Origin: Auanema rhodensis
Lineage: Eukaryota; Nematoda; Chromadorea; Rhabditida; Rhabditidae
DNA length: 64,000 bases
Reading direction: 5' to 3'
Assembly: GCA_964057225.1 (NCBI GenBank)
Contig: OZ059895.1
Location: 6,944,001-7,008,000, forward strand
The notes under the pieces are model-generated. The model saw only the letters and a program-made list of their open reading frames with translations. It was not told the origin of the DNA and ran no database searches. This document shows, piece after piece, positions 11,611 to 25,533 of this stretch; within the stretch, counting starts at the first letter, position 1, and every line of letters begins with the position of its first letter. A program made the translations under genes and the position numbers.

Positions 11611-14600
11611 TTGATATTTCTTCTCTCTGAACATTCGGAAGCTTGTCTATCTCTTGACCGAAAATGGTTATTGTTCAGACAATCTCAGTCTAGAGTTTTG
11701 AATGTTCTTCTGAACAGGAAAACGGTGCACGTGCCATTTGCCTTGGGGTATTCAACTTCATTTTTGGTTTAATTACCCAAGTTTGAGGTACTTTGATGAT
11801 TCAACAAGGGTTACACCTGATGTTGAACTAAATTTTGGAAAGCTCACTATATGTGAGCAACATTGATATTTCATCTTTCTGAAGATTCTGAAGATTCTGA
11901 AGCTTGTCTATCTCTTGACCGAAAATGGTTATTGTTCAGACAATCTCAGTCTAGAGTTTTGAATGTTCTTCTGAACAGGAATACGGTGCACATGCCATTT
12001 GCCTTGGGGTATTCAACTTCATTTTTGGTTTAATTACCCAAGTTTGAGGTACTTTGATGATTCAACAACGGTTACACCTGATGTTGAACTAAATTTTGGA
12101 AAGCTCACTATATGTGAGCAACATTGATATTCCATCTCTCTGAAGATTCAGAAGCTTGTCTATCTCTTGACCGGAAATGGTTATTGTTCAGACAATCTCA
12201 GTCTAGAGTTTTGAATGTTCTTCTGAACAGGAATACGGTGCACATGCCATTTGCCTTGGGGTATTCATCTTCATCTTTGGTTTAATTACCCAAGTTTGAG
12301 GTACTTTGATGATTCAACAACGGTTACACCTGATGTTGAACTAAATTTTGGAAAGCTCACTATATGTGAGCAACATTGATATTCCATCTCTCTGAAGATT
12401 CGGAAGCTTGTCTATCTCTTGACCGGAAATGGTTATTGTTCAGACAATCTCAGTCTAGAGTTTTGATTGTTCTTCTGAACAGGAATACGGTGCACATGCC
12501 ATTTGCCTTGGGGTATTCATCTTCATCTTTGGTTTAATTACCCAAGTTTGAGGTACTTTGATGATTCAACAACGGTTACACCTGATGTTGAACTAAATTT
12601 TGGAAAGCTCACTATATGTGAGCAACATTGATATTCCATCTCTCTGAAGATTCGGAAGCTTGTCTATCTCTTGACCGGAAATGGTTATTGTTCAGACAAT
12701 CTCAGTCTAGAGTTTTGAATGTTCTTCTGAACAGGAATACGGTGCACATGCCATTTGCCTTGGGGTATTCATCTTCATCTTTGGTTTAATTACCCAAGTT
12801 TGAGGTACTTTGATGATTCAACAACGGTTACACCTGATGTTGAACTAAATTTTGGAAAGCTCACTATATGTGAGCAACATTGATATTTCATCTCTCTGAA
12901 GATTCGGAAGCTTGTCTATCTCTTGACCGGAAACTTTTATTGTTCAGACAATCTCAGTCTAGAGTTTTGAATGTTCTTCTGAACAGGAATACGGTGCACG
13001 TGCCATTTGCCTTGGGGTATTCAACTTAATTTTTGGTTTAATTACCCAAGTTTGAGGTACTTTGATGATTCAACAAGGGTTACACCTGATGTTGAACTAA
13101 ATTTTGGAAAGCTCACTATATGTGAGCAACATTGATATTCCATCTTTCTGAAGATTCTGAAGCTTGTCTATCTCTTGATCGGAAACTTTTATTGTTCAGA
13201 CAATCTCAGTCTAGAGTTTTGAATGTTCTTCTGAACAGGAATACGGTGCACGTGCCATTTGCCTTGGGGTATTCAACTTCATTTTTGGTTTAATTACCCA
13301 AGTTTGAGGTACTTTGATGATTCAACAAGGGTTACACCTGATGTTGAACTAAATTTTGGAAAGCTCACTATATGTGAGCAACATTGATATTCCATCTCTC
13401 TGAAGATTCGGAAGCTTGTCTATCTCTTGATCGGAAATGTTTATTGTTCAGACAATCTCAGTCTAGAGTTTTGAATGTTCTTCTGAACAGGAATACGGTG
13501 CACGTGCCATTTGCCTTGGGGTATTCAACTTAATTTTTGGTTTAATTACCCAAGTTTGAGGTACTTTGATGATTCAACAAGGGTTACACCTGATGTTGAA
13601 CTAAATTTTGGAAAGCTCACTATATGTGAGCAACATTGATATTCCATCTTTCTGAAGATTCTGAAGCTTGTCTATCTCTTGATCGGAAATGTTTATTGTT
13701 CAGACAATCTCAGTCTAGAGTTTTGAATGTTCTTCTGAACAGGAATACGGTGCACGTGCCATTTGCCTTGGGGTATTCAACTTCATTTTTGGTTTAATTA
13801 CCCAAGTTTGAGGTACTTTGATGATTCAACAAGGGTTACACCTGATGTTGAACTAAATTTTGGAAAGCTCACTATATGTGAGCAACATTGATATTTCTTC
13901 TCTCTGAACATTCGGAAGCTTGTCTATCTCTTGACCGGAAATGGTTATTGTTCAGACAATCTCAGTCTAGAGTTTTGAATGTTCTTCTGAACAGGAATAC
14001 GGTGCACGTGCCATTTGCCTTGGGGTATTCAACTTCATTTTTGGTTTAATTACCCAAGTTTGAGGTACTTTGATGATTCAACAACGGTTACACCTGATGT
14101 TGAACTAAATTTTGGAAAGCTCACTATATGTGAGCAACATTGATATTCCATCTCTCTGAAGATTCGGAAGCTTGTCTATCTCTTGATCGGAAATGTTTAT
14201 TGTTCAGACAATCTCAGTCTAGAGTTTTGAATGTTCTTCTGAACAGGAATACGGTGCACGTGCCATTTGCCTTGGGGTATTCAACTTAATTTTTGGTTTA
14301 ATTACCCAAGTTTGAGGTACTTTGATGATTCAACAAGGGTTACACCTGATGTTGAACTAAATTTTGGAAAGCTCACTATATGTGAGCAACATTGATATTC
14401 CATCTTTCTGAAGATTCTGAAGCTTGTCTATCTCTTGATCGGAAATGTTTATTGTTCAGACAATCTCAGTCTAGAGTTTTGAATGTTCTTCTGAACAGGA
14501 ATACGGTGCACGTGCCATTTGCCTTGGGGTATTCAACTTCATTTTTGGTTTAATTACCCAAGTTTGAGGTACTTTGATGATTCAACAACGGTTACACCTG

Positions 14601-16121
14601 ATGTTGAACTAAATTTTGGAAAGCTCACTATATGTGAGCAACATTGATATTTCATCTCTCTGAAGATTCGGAAGCTTGTCTATCTCTTGACCGGAAACTT
14701 TTATTGTTCAGGCAATCTCAGTCTAGAGTTTTGAATGTTCTTCTGAACAGGAATACGGTGCACGTGCCATTTGCCTTGGGGTATTCAACTTCATCTTTGG
14801 TTTAATTACCCAAGTTTGAGGTACTTTGATGATTCAACAAGGGTTACACCTGATGTTGAACTAAATTTTGGAAAGCTCACTATATGTGAGCAACATTGAT
14901 ATTTCTTCTCTCTGAACATTCGGAAGCTTGTCTATCTCTTGACCGGAAATGGTTATTGTTCAGACAATCTCAGTCTAGAGTTTTGAATGTTCTTCTGAAC
15001 AGGAATACGGTGCACGTGCCATTTGCCTTGGGGTATTCAACTTCAATTTTGGTTTAATTACCCAAGTTTGAGGTACTTTGATGATTCAACAACGGTTACA
15101 CCTGATGTTGAACTAAATTTTGGAAAGCTCACTATATGTGAGCAACATTGATATTTCATCTCTCTGAAGATTCGGAAGCTTGTCTATCTCTTGACCGGAA
15201 ATGGTTATTGTTCAGACAATCTCAGTCTAGAGTTTTGAATGTTCTTCTGAACAGGAATACGGTGCACGTGCCATTTGCCTTGGGGTATTCAACTTCATCT
15301 TTGGTTTAATTACCCAAGTTTGAGGTACTTTGATGATTCAACAAGGGTTACACCTGATGTTGAACTAAATTTTGGAAAGCTCACTATATGTGAGCAACAT
15401 TGATATTTCTTCTCTCTGAACATTCGGAAGCTTGTCTATCTCTTGACCGGAAATGGTTATTGTTCAGACAATCTCAGTCTAGAGTTTTGAATGTTCTTCT
15501 GAACAGGAATACGGTGTACGTGCCATTTGCCTTGGGGTATTCAACTTCATTTTTGGTTTAATTACCCAAGTTTGAGGTACTTTGATGATTCAACAAGGGT
15601 TACACCTGATGTTGAACTAAATTTTGGAAAGCTCACTATATGTGAGCAACATTGATATTTCTTCTCTCTGAACATTCGGAAGCTTGTCTATCTCTTGACC
15701 GGAAATGGTTATTGTTCAGACAATCTCAGTCTAGAGTTTTGAATGTTCTTCTGAACAGGAATACGGTGCACGTGCCATTTGCCTTGGGGTATTCAACTTC
15801 ATTTTTGGTTTAATTACCCAAGTTTGAGGTACTTTGATGATTCAACAAGGGTTACACCTGATGTTGAACTAAATTTTGGAAAGCTCACTATATGTGAGCA
15901 ACATTGATATTTCATCTCTCTGAACATTCGGAAGCTTGTCTATCTCTTGACCGGAAATGGTTATTGTTCAGACAATCTCAGTCTAGAGTTTTGAATGTTC
16001 TTCTGAACAGGAATACGGTGCACGTGCCATTTGCCTTGGGGTATTCAACTTCATCTTTGGTTTAATTACCCAAGTTTGAGGTACTTTGATGATTCAACAA
16101 GGGTTACACCTGATGTTGAAC

Positions 16122-16184
16122 TAAATTTTGGAAAGCTCACTATAAATTTTGGAAAGCTCACTATAAATTTTGGAAAGCTCACCA
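16122..16184 (+). repeat. Nested 21-bp triplication inside a monomer
   Basis: The same 21-bp segment starts at 16122, 16143 and 16164, giving three tandem copies inside one satellite unit. The unit then continues with the 13-bp-deleted tail. It is a small array within the array and probably a slippage or unequal-exchange product of the allele seen at 11.57 kb. Confidence 0.85.
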
Positions 16185-17219
16185 TTGATATTTCTTCTCT
16201 CTGAACATTCGGAAGCTTGTCTATCTCTTGACCGAAAATGGTTATTGTTCAGACAATCTCAGTCTAGAGTTTTGAATGTTCTTCTGAACAGGAATACGGT
16301 GCACGTGCCATTTGCCTTGGGGTATTCAACTTCATTTTTGGTTTAATTACCCAAGTTTGAGGTACTTTGATGATTCAACAAGGGTTACACCTGATGTTGA
16401 ACTAAATTTTGGAAAGCTCACTATATGTGAGCAACATTGATATTTCTTCTCTCTGAACATTCGGAAGCTTGTCTATCTCTTGACCGGAAATGGTTATTGT
16501 TCAGACAATCTCAGTCTAGAGTTTTGAATGTTCTTCTGAACAGGAATACGGTGCACGTGCCATTTGCCTTGGGGTATTCAACTTCATTTTTGGTTTAATT
16601 ACCCAAGTTTGAGGTACTTTGATGATTCAACAACGGTTACACCTGATGTTGAACTAAATTTTGGAAAGCTCACTATATGTGAGCAACATTGATATTTCTT
16701 CTCTCTGAACATTCGGAAGCTTGTCTATCTCTTGACCGGAAATGGTTATTGTTCAGACAATCTCAGTCTAGAGTTTTGAATGTTCTTCTGAACAGGAATA
16801 CGGTGCACATGCCATTTGCCTTGGGGTATTCAACTTCATTTTTGGTTTAATTACCCAAGTTTGAGGTACTTTGATGATTCAACAACGGTTACACCTGATG
16901 TTGAACTAAATTTTGGAAAGCTCACTATATGTGAGCAACATTGATATTTCATCTTTCTGAAGATTCTGAACATTCTGAAGCTTGTCTATCTCTTGACCGA
17001 AAATGGTTATTGTTCAGACAATCTCAGTCTAGAGTTTTGAATGTTCTTCTGAACAGGAATACGGTGCACATGCCATTTGCCTTGGGGTATTCAACTTCAT
17101 TTTTGGTTTAATTACCCAAGTTTGAGGTACTTTGATGATTCAACAACGGTTACACCTGATGTTGAACTAAATTTTGGAAAGCTCACTATATGTGAGCAAC
17201 ATTGATATTTCATCTCTCT

Positions 17220-18731
17220 GAAGATTCGGAAGCTTGTCTATCTCTTGACCGGAAACTTTTATTGTTCAGGCAATCTCAGTCTAGAGTTTTGAATGTTTTT
17301 CTGAACAGGAATACGGTGCACGTGCCATTTGCCTTGGGGTATTCAACTTCATCTTTGGTTTAATTACCCAAGTTTGAGGTACTTTGATGATTCAACAAGG
17401 GATACACCTGATGTTGAACTAAATTTTGGAAAGCTCGCTATATGTGAGCAACATTGATATTTCATCTCTCTGAAGATTCGGAAGCTTGTCTATCTCTTTA
17501 CCGGAAACTTTTATTGTTCAGACAATCTCAGTCTAGAGTTTTGAATGTTCTTCTGAACAGGAATACGGTGCACGTGCCATTTGCCTTGGGGTATTCATCT
17601 TCATCTTTGGTTTAATTACCCAAGTTTGAGGTACTTTGATGATTCAACAACGGTTACACCTGATGTTGAACTAAATTTTGGAAAGCTCACTATATGTGAG
17701 CAACATTGATATTTCATCTCTCTGAAGATTCGGAAGCTTGTCTATCTCTTGACCGGAAATGTTTATTGTTCAGACAATCTCACTCTAGAGTTTTGAATGT
17801 TCTTCTGAACAGGAATACGGTGCACGTGCCATTTGCCTTAGGGTATTCAACTTCATTTTTGGTTTAATTACCCAAGTTTGAGGTACTTTGATGATTCAAC
17901 AAGGGTTACACCTGATGTTGAACTAAATTTTGGAAAGCTCACTATATGTGAGCAACATTGATATTTCATCTCTCTGAAGATTCGGAAGCTTGTCTATCTC
18001 TTTACCGGAAACTTTTATTGTTCAGACAATCTCAGTCTAGAGTTTTGAATGTTCTTCTGAACAGGAATACGGTGCACGTGCCATTTGCCTTAGGGTATTC
18101 AACTTCATTTTTGGTTTAATTACCCAAGTTTGAGGTACTTTGATGATTCAACAAGGGATACACCTGATGTTGAACTAAATTTTGGAAAGCTCGCTATATG
18201 TGAGCAACATTGATATTTCATCTCTCTGAAGATTCGGAAGCTTGTCTATCTCTTTACCGGAAACTTTTATTGTTCAGACAATCTCAGTCTAGAGTTTTGA
18301 ATGTTCTTCTGAACAGGAATACGGTGCACGTGCCATTTGCCTTGGGGTATTCATCTTCATCTTTGGTTTAATTACCCAAGTTTGAGGTACTTTGATGATT
18401 CAACAACGGTTACACCTGATGTTGAACTAAATTTTGGAAAGCTCACTATATGTGAGCAACATTGATATTTCATCTCTCTGAAGATTCGGAAGCTTGTCTA
18501 TCTCTTGACCGGAAATGTTTATTGTTCAGACAATCTCACTCTAGAGTTTTGAATGTTCTTCTGAACAGGAATACGGTGCACGTGCCATTTGCCTTAGGGT
18601 ATTCAACTTCATTTTTGGTTTAATTACCCAAGTTTGAGGTACTTTGATGATTCAACAAGGGTTACACCTGATGTTGAACTAAATTTTGGAAAGCTCACTA
18701 TATGTGAGCAACATTGATATTTCATCTCTCT
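17220..18731 (+). repeat. Higher-order repeat, 3-monomer period (756 bp)
   Basis: Trimers starting at 17220 and 17976 share an order of marked units. One unit has GGGATACACC with GCTCGCTATATG, the next has TCATCTTCATC with CAACGG, and the third has CTCACTCTAG with CTTAGGG. The marker GATACACC falls at 17401, 18157 and 18913, exactly 756 bp apart. The third occurrence lacks the middle unit and begins the dimer region. Confidence 0.8.
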
Positions 18732-20495
18732 GAAGATTCGGAAGCTTGTCTATCTCTTTACCGGAAACTTTTATTGTTCAGACAATCTCAGTCTAGAGTT
18801 TTGAATGTTCTTCTGAACAGGAATACGGTGCACGTGCCATTTGCCTTAGGGTATTCAACTTCATTTTTGGTTTAATTACCCAAGTTTGAGGTACTTTGAT
18901 GATTCAACAAGGGATACACCTGATGTTGAACTAAATTTTGGAAAGCTCGCTATATGTGAGCAACATTAATATTTCATCTCTCTGAAGATTCGGAAGCTTG
19001 TCTATCTCTTGACCGGAAATGTTTATTGTTCAGACAATCTCACTCTAGAGTTTTGAATGTTCTTCTGAACAGGAATACGGTGCACGTGCCATTTGCCTTA
19101 GGGTATTCAACTTCATTTTTGGTTTAATTACCCAAGTTTGAGGTACTTTGATGATTCAACAAGGGTTACACCTGATGTTGAACTAAATTTTGGAAAGCTC
19201 ACTATATGTGAGCAACATTGATATTTCATCTCTCTGAAGATTCGGAAGCTTGTCTATCTCTTTACCGGAAACTTTTATTGTTCAGACAATCTCAGTCTAG
19301 AGTTTTGAATGTTCTTCTGAACAGGAATACGGTGCACGTGCCATTTGCCTTGGGGTATTCAACTTCATTTTTGGTTTAATTACCCAAGTTTGAGGTACTT
19401 TGATGATTCAACAAGGGATACACCTGATGTTGAACTAAATTTTGGAAAGCTCGCTATATGTGAGCAACATTAATATTTCATCTCTCTGAAGATTCGGAAG
19501 CTTGTCTATCTCTTGACCGGAAATGTTTATTGTTCAGACAATCTCACTCTAGAGTTTTGAATGTTCTTCTGAACAGGAATACGGTGCACGTGCCATTTGC
19601 CTTAGGGTATTCAACTTCATTTTTGGTTTAATTACCCAAGTTTGAGGTACTTTGATGATTCAACAAGGGTTACACCTGATGTTGAACTAAATTTTGGAAA
19701 GCTCACTATATGTGAGCAACATTGATATTTCATCTCTCTGAAGATTCGGAAGCTTGTCTATCTCTTTACCGGAAACTTTTATTGTTCAGACAATCTCAGT
19801 CTAGAGTTTTGAATGTTCTTCTGAACAGGAATACGGTGCACGTGCCATTTGCCTTGGGGTATTCAACTTCATTTTTGGTTTAATTACCCAAGTTTGAGGT
19901 ACTTTGATGATTCAACAAGGGTTACACCTGATGTTGAACTAAATTTTGGAAAGCTCGCTATATGTGAGCAACATTAATATTTCATCTCTCTGAAGATTCG
20001 GAAGCTTGTCTATCTCTTTACCGGAAACTTTTATTGTTCAGACAATCTCACTCTAGAGTTTTGAATGTTCTTCTGAACAGGAATACGGTGCACGTGCCAT
20101 TTGCCTTAGGGTATTCAACTTCATTTTTGGTTTAATTACCCAAGTTTGAGGTACTTTGATGATTCAACAAGGGTTACACCTGATGTTGAACTAAATTTTG
20201 GAAAGCTCACTATATGTGAGCAACATTGATATTTCATCTCTCTGAAGATTCGGAAGCTTGTCTATCTCTTTACCGGAAACTTTTATTGTTCAGACAATCT
20301 CACTCTAGAGTTTTGAATGTTCTTCTGAACAGGAATACGGTGCACGTGCCATTTGCCTTGGGGTATTCAACTTCATTTTTGGTTTAATTACCCAAGTTTG
20401 AGGTACTTTGATGATTCAACAAGGGTTACACCTGATGTTGAACTAAATTTTGGAAAGCTCGCTATATGTGAGCAACATTAATATTTCATCTCTCT
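18732..20495 (+). repeat. Higher-order repeat, 2-monomer period (504 bp)
   Basis: Units carrying GCTCGCTATATG and ACATTAATATTTC alternate with units carrying CTCACTCTAG, CTTAGGG, GCTCACTATATG and ACATTGATATTTC. The alternation starts when the middle unit of the preceding trimer is lost, and it continues into the 10-mer block to the right. Confidence 0.75.
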
Positions 20496-23400
20496 GAAGA
20501 TTCGGAAGCTTGTCTATCTCTTGACCGGAAATGTTTATTGTTCAGACAATCTCACTCTAGAGTTTTGAATGTTCTTCTGAACAGGAATACGGTGCACGTG
20601 CCATTTGCCTTAGGGTATTCAACTTCATTTTTGGTTTAATTACCCAAGTTTGAGGTACTTTGATGATTCAACAAGGGTTACACCTGATGTTGAACTAAAT
20701 TTTGGAAAGCTCACTATATGTGAGCAACATTGATATTTCATCTCTCTGAAGATTCGGAAGCTTGTCTATCTCTTTACCGGAAACTTTTATTGTTCAGACA
20801 ATCTCAGTCTAGAGTTTTGAATGTTCTTCTGAACAGGAATACGGTGCACGTGCCATTTGCCTTGGGGTATTCAACTTCATTTTTGGTTTAATTACCCAAG
20901 TTTGAGGTACTTTGATGATTCAACAAGGGTTACACCTGATGTTGAACTAAATTTTGGAAAGCTCGCTATATGTGAGCAACATTAATATTTCATCTCTCTG
21001 AAGATTCGGAAGCTTGTCTATCTCTTTACCGGAAACTTTTATTGTTCAGACAATCTCACTCTAGAGTTTTGAATGTTCTTCTGAACAGGAATACGGTGCA
21101 CGTGCCATTTGCCTTAGGGTATTCAACTTCATTTTTGGTTTAATTACCCAAGTTTGAGGTACTTTGATGATTCAACAAGGGTTACACCTGATGTTGAACT
21201 AAATTTTGGAAAGCTCACTATATGTGAGCAACATTGATATTTCATCTCTCTGAAGATTCGGAAGCTTGTCTATCTCTTTACCGGAAACTTTTATTGTTCA
21301 GACAATCTCACTCTAGAGTTTTGAATGTTCTTCTGAACAGGAATACGGTGCACGTGCCATTTGCCTTGGGGTATTCAACTTCATTTTTGGTTTAATTACC
21401 CAAGTTTGAGGTACTTTGATGATTCAACAAGGGTTACACCTGATGTTGAACTAAATTTTGGAAAGCTCACTATATGTGAGCAACATTGATATTTCATCTC
21501 TCTGAAGATTCGGAAGCTTGTCTATCTCTTGACCGGAAATGTTTATTGTTCAGACAATCTCTGTCTAGAGTTTTGAATGTTCTTCTGAACAGGAATACGG
21601 TGCACGTGCCATTTGCCTTGGGGTATTCAACTTCATTTTTGGTTTAATTACCCAAGTTTGAGGTACTTTGATGATTCAACAAGGGTTACACCTGATGTTG
21701 AACTAAATTTTGGAAAGCTCACTATATGTGAGCAACATTGATATTTCTTCTCTCTGAACATTCGGAAGCTTGTCTATCTCTTGACCGGAAATGGTTATTG
21801 TTCAGACAATCTCAGTCTAGAGTTTTGAATGTTCTTCTGAACAGGAATACGGTGCACGTGCCATTTGCCTTGGGGTATTCAACTTCATTTTTGGTTTAAT
21901 TACCCAAGTTTGAGGTACTTTGATGATTCAACAAGGGTTACACCTGATGTTGAACTAAATTTTGGAAAGCTCGCTATATGTGAGCAACATTAATATTTCA
22001 TCTCTCTGAAGATTCGGAAGCTTGTCTATCTCTTGACCGGAAATGTTTATTGTTCAGACAATCTCAGTCTAGAGTTTTGAATGTTCTTCTGAACAGGAAT
22101 ACGGTGCACGTGCCATTTGCCTTGGGGTATTCAACTTCATTTTTGGTTTAATTACCCAAGTTTGAGGTACTTTGATGATTCAACAAGGGTTACACCTGAT
22201 GTTGAACTAAATTTTGGAAAGCTCACTATATGTGAGCAACATTAATATTTCATCTCTCTGAAGATTCGGAAGCTTGTCTATCTCTTGACCGGAAATGTTT
22301 ATTGTTCAGACAATCTCAGTCTAGAGTTTTGAATGTTCTTCTGAACAGGAATACGGTGCACGTGCCATTTGCCTTAGGGTATTCAACTTCATTTTTGGTT
22401 TAATTACCCAAGTTTGAGGTACTTTGATGATTCAACAAGGGTTACACCTGATGTTGAACTAAATTTTGGAAAGCTCACTATATGTGAGCAACATTGATAT
22501 TTCATCTCTCTGAAGATTCGGAAGCTTGTCTATCTCTTTACCGGAAACTTTTATTGTTCAGACAATCTCAGTCTAGAGTTTTGAATGTTCTTCTGAACAG
22601 GAATACGGTGCACGTGCCATTTGCCTTGGGGGGTTCAACTTCATTTTTGGTTTAATTACCCAAGTTTGGGTACTTTGATGATTCAACAAGGGATACACCT
22701 GATGTTGAACTAAATTTTGGAAAGCTCACTATATGTGAGCAACATTGATATTTCATCTCTCTGAAGATTCGGAAGCTTGTCTATCTCTTTACCGGAAACT
22801 TTTATTGTTCAGACAATCTCAGTCTAGAGTTTTGAATGTTCTTCTGAACAGGAATACGGTGCACGTGCCATTTGCCTTGGGGGGTTCAACTTCATTTTTG
22901 GTTTAATTACCCAAGTTTGAGGTACTTTGATGATTCAACAAGGGTTACACCTGATGTTGAACTAAATTTTGGAAAGCTCGCTATATGTGAGCAACATTAA
23001 TATTTCATCTCTCTGAAGATTCGGAAGCTTGTCTATCTCTTGACCGGAAATGTTTATTGTTCAGACAATCTCACTCTAGAGTTTTGAATGTTCTTCTGAA
23101 CAGGAATACGGTGCACGTGCCATTTGCCTTAGGGTATTCAACTTCATTTTTGGTTTAATTACCCAAGTTTGAGGTACTTTGATGATTCAACAAGGGTTAC
23201 ACCTGATGTTGAACTAAATTTTGGAAAGCTCACTATATGTGAGCAACATTGATATTTCATCTCTCTGAAGATTCGGAAGCTTGTCTATCTCTTTACCGGA
23301 AACTTTTATTGTTCAGACAATCTCAGTCTAGAGTTTTGAATGTTCTTCTGAACAGGAATACGGTGCACGTGCCATTTGCCTTGGGGTATTCAACTTCATT

Positions 23401-25533
23401 TTTGGTTTAATTACCCAAGTTTGAGGTACTTTGATGATTCAACAAGGGTTACACCTGATGTTGAACTAAATTTTGGAAAGCTCGCTATATGTGAGCAACA
23501 TTAATATTTCATCTCTCTGAAGATTCGGAAGCTTGTCTATCTCTTTACCGGAAACTTTTATTGTTCAGACAATCTCACTCTAGAGTTTTGAATGTTCTTC
23601 TGAACAGGAATACGGTGCACGTGCCATTTGCCTTAGGGTATTCAACTTCATTTTTGGTTTAATTACCCAAGTTTGAGGTACTTTGATGATTCAACAAGGG
23701 TTACACCTGATGTTGAACTAAATTTTGGAAAGCTCACTATATGTGAGCAACATTGATATTTCATCTCTCTGAAGATTCGGAAGCTTGTCTATCTCTTTAC
23801 CGGAAACTTTTATTGTTCAGACAATCTCACTCTAGAGTTTTGAATGTTCTTCTGAACAGGAATACGGTGCACGTGCCATTTGCCTTGGGGTATTCAACTT
23901 CATTTTTGGTTTAATTACCCAAGTTTGAGGTACTTTGATGATTCAACAAGGGTTACACCTGATGTTGAACTAAATTTTGGAAAGCTCACTATATGTGAGC
24001 AACATTGATATTTCATCTCTCTGAAGATTCGGAAGCTTGTCTATCTCTTGACCGGAAATGTTTATTGTTCAGACAATCTCTGTCTAGAGTTTTGAATGTT
24101 CTTCTGAACAGGAATACGGTGCACGTGCCATTTGCCTTGGGGTATTCAACTTCATTTTTGGTTTAATTACCCAAGTTTGAGGTACTTTGATGATTCAACA
24201 AGGGTTACACCTGATGTTGAACTAAATTTTGGAAAGCTCACTATATGTGAGCAACATTGATATTTCTTCTCTCTGAACATTCGGAAGCTTGTCTATCTCT
24301 TGACCGGAAATGGTTATTGTTCAGACAATCTCAGTCTAGAGTTTTGAATGTTCTTCTGAACAGGAATACGGTGCACGTGCCATTTGCCTTGGGGTATTCA
24401 ACTTCATTTTTGGTTTAATTACCCAAGTTTGAGGTACTTTGATGATTCAACAAGGGTTACACCTGATGTTGAACTAAATTTTGGAAAGCTCGCTATATGT
24501 GAGCAACATTAATATTTCATCTCTCTGAAGATTCGGAAGCTTGTCTATCTCTTGACCGGAAATGTTTATTGTTCAGACAATCTCAGTCTAGAGTTTTGAA
24601 TGTTCTTCTGAACAGGAATACGGTGCACGTGCCATTTGCCTTGGGGTATTCAACTTCATTTTTGGTTTAATTACCCAAGTTTGAGGTACTTTGATGATTC
24701 AACAAGGGTTACACCTGATGTTGAACTAAATTTTGGAAAGCTCACTATATGTGAGCAACATTAATATTTCATCTCTCTGAAGATTCGGAAGCTTGTCTAT
24801 CTCTTGACCGGAAATGTTTATTGTTCAGACAATCTCAGTCTAGAGTTTTGAATGTTCTTCTGAACAGGAATACGGTGCACGTGCCATTTGCCTTAGGGTA
24901 TTCAACTTCATTTTTGGTTTAATTACCCAAGTTTGAGGTACTTTGATGATTCAACAAGGGTTACACCTGATGTTGAACTAAATTTTGGAAAGCTCACTAT
25001 ATGTGAGCAACATTGATATTTCATCTCTCTGAAGATTCGGAAGCTTGTCTATCTCTTTACCGGAAACTTTTATTGTTCAGACAATCTCAGTCTAGAGTTT
25101 TGAATGTTCTTCTGAACAGGAATACGGTGCACGTGCCATTTGCCTTGGGGGGTTCAACTTCATTTTTGGTTTAATTACCCAAGTTTGGGTACTTTGATGA
25201 TTCAACAAGGGATACACCTGATGTTGAACTAAATTTTGGAAAGCTCACTATATGTGAGCAACATTGATATTTCATCTCTCTGAAGATTCGGAAGCTTGTC
25301 TATCTCTTTACCGGAAACTTTTATTGTTCAGACAATCTCAGTCTAGAGTTTTGAATGTTCTTCTGAACAGGAATACGGTGCACGTGCCATTTGCCTTGGG
25401 GGGTTCAACTTCATTTTTGGTTTAATTACCCAAGTTTGAGGTACTTTGATGATTCAACAAGGGATACACCTGATGTTGAACTAAATTTTGGAAAGCTCGC
25501 TATATGTGAGCAACATTAATATTTCATCTCTCT
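20496..25533 (+). repeat. Higher-order repeat, 10-monomer period (2519 bp), two copies
   Basis: Copy one runs 20496-23014 and copy two 23015-25533. Rare markers are repeated at the same shift: CTCTGTCTAG at 21561 and 24080, and the 1-bp-deleted CAAGTTTGGG at 22661 and 25180. The period is ten 252-bp units minus that single base. A third, rearranged copy of the marker lies at 27951, 2771 bp further on (eleven units minus one). Units within one copy differ more from each other than from their partners in the other copy. Confidence 0.85.
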
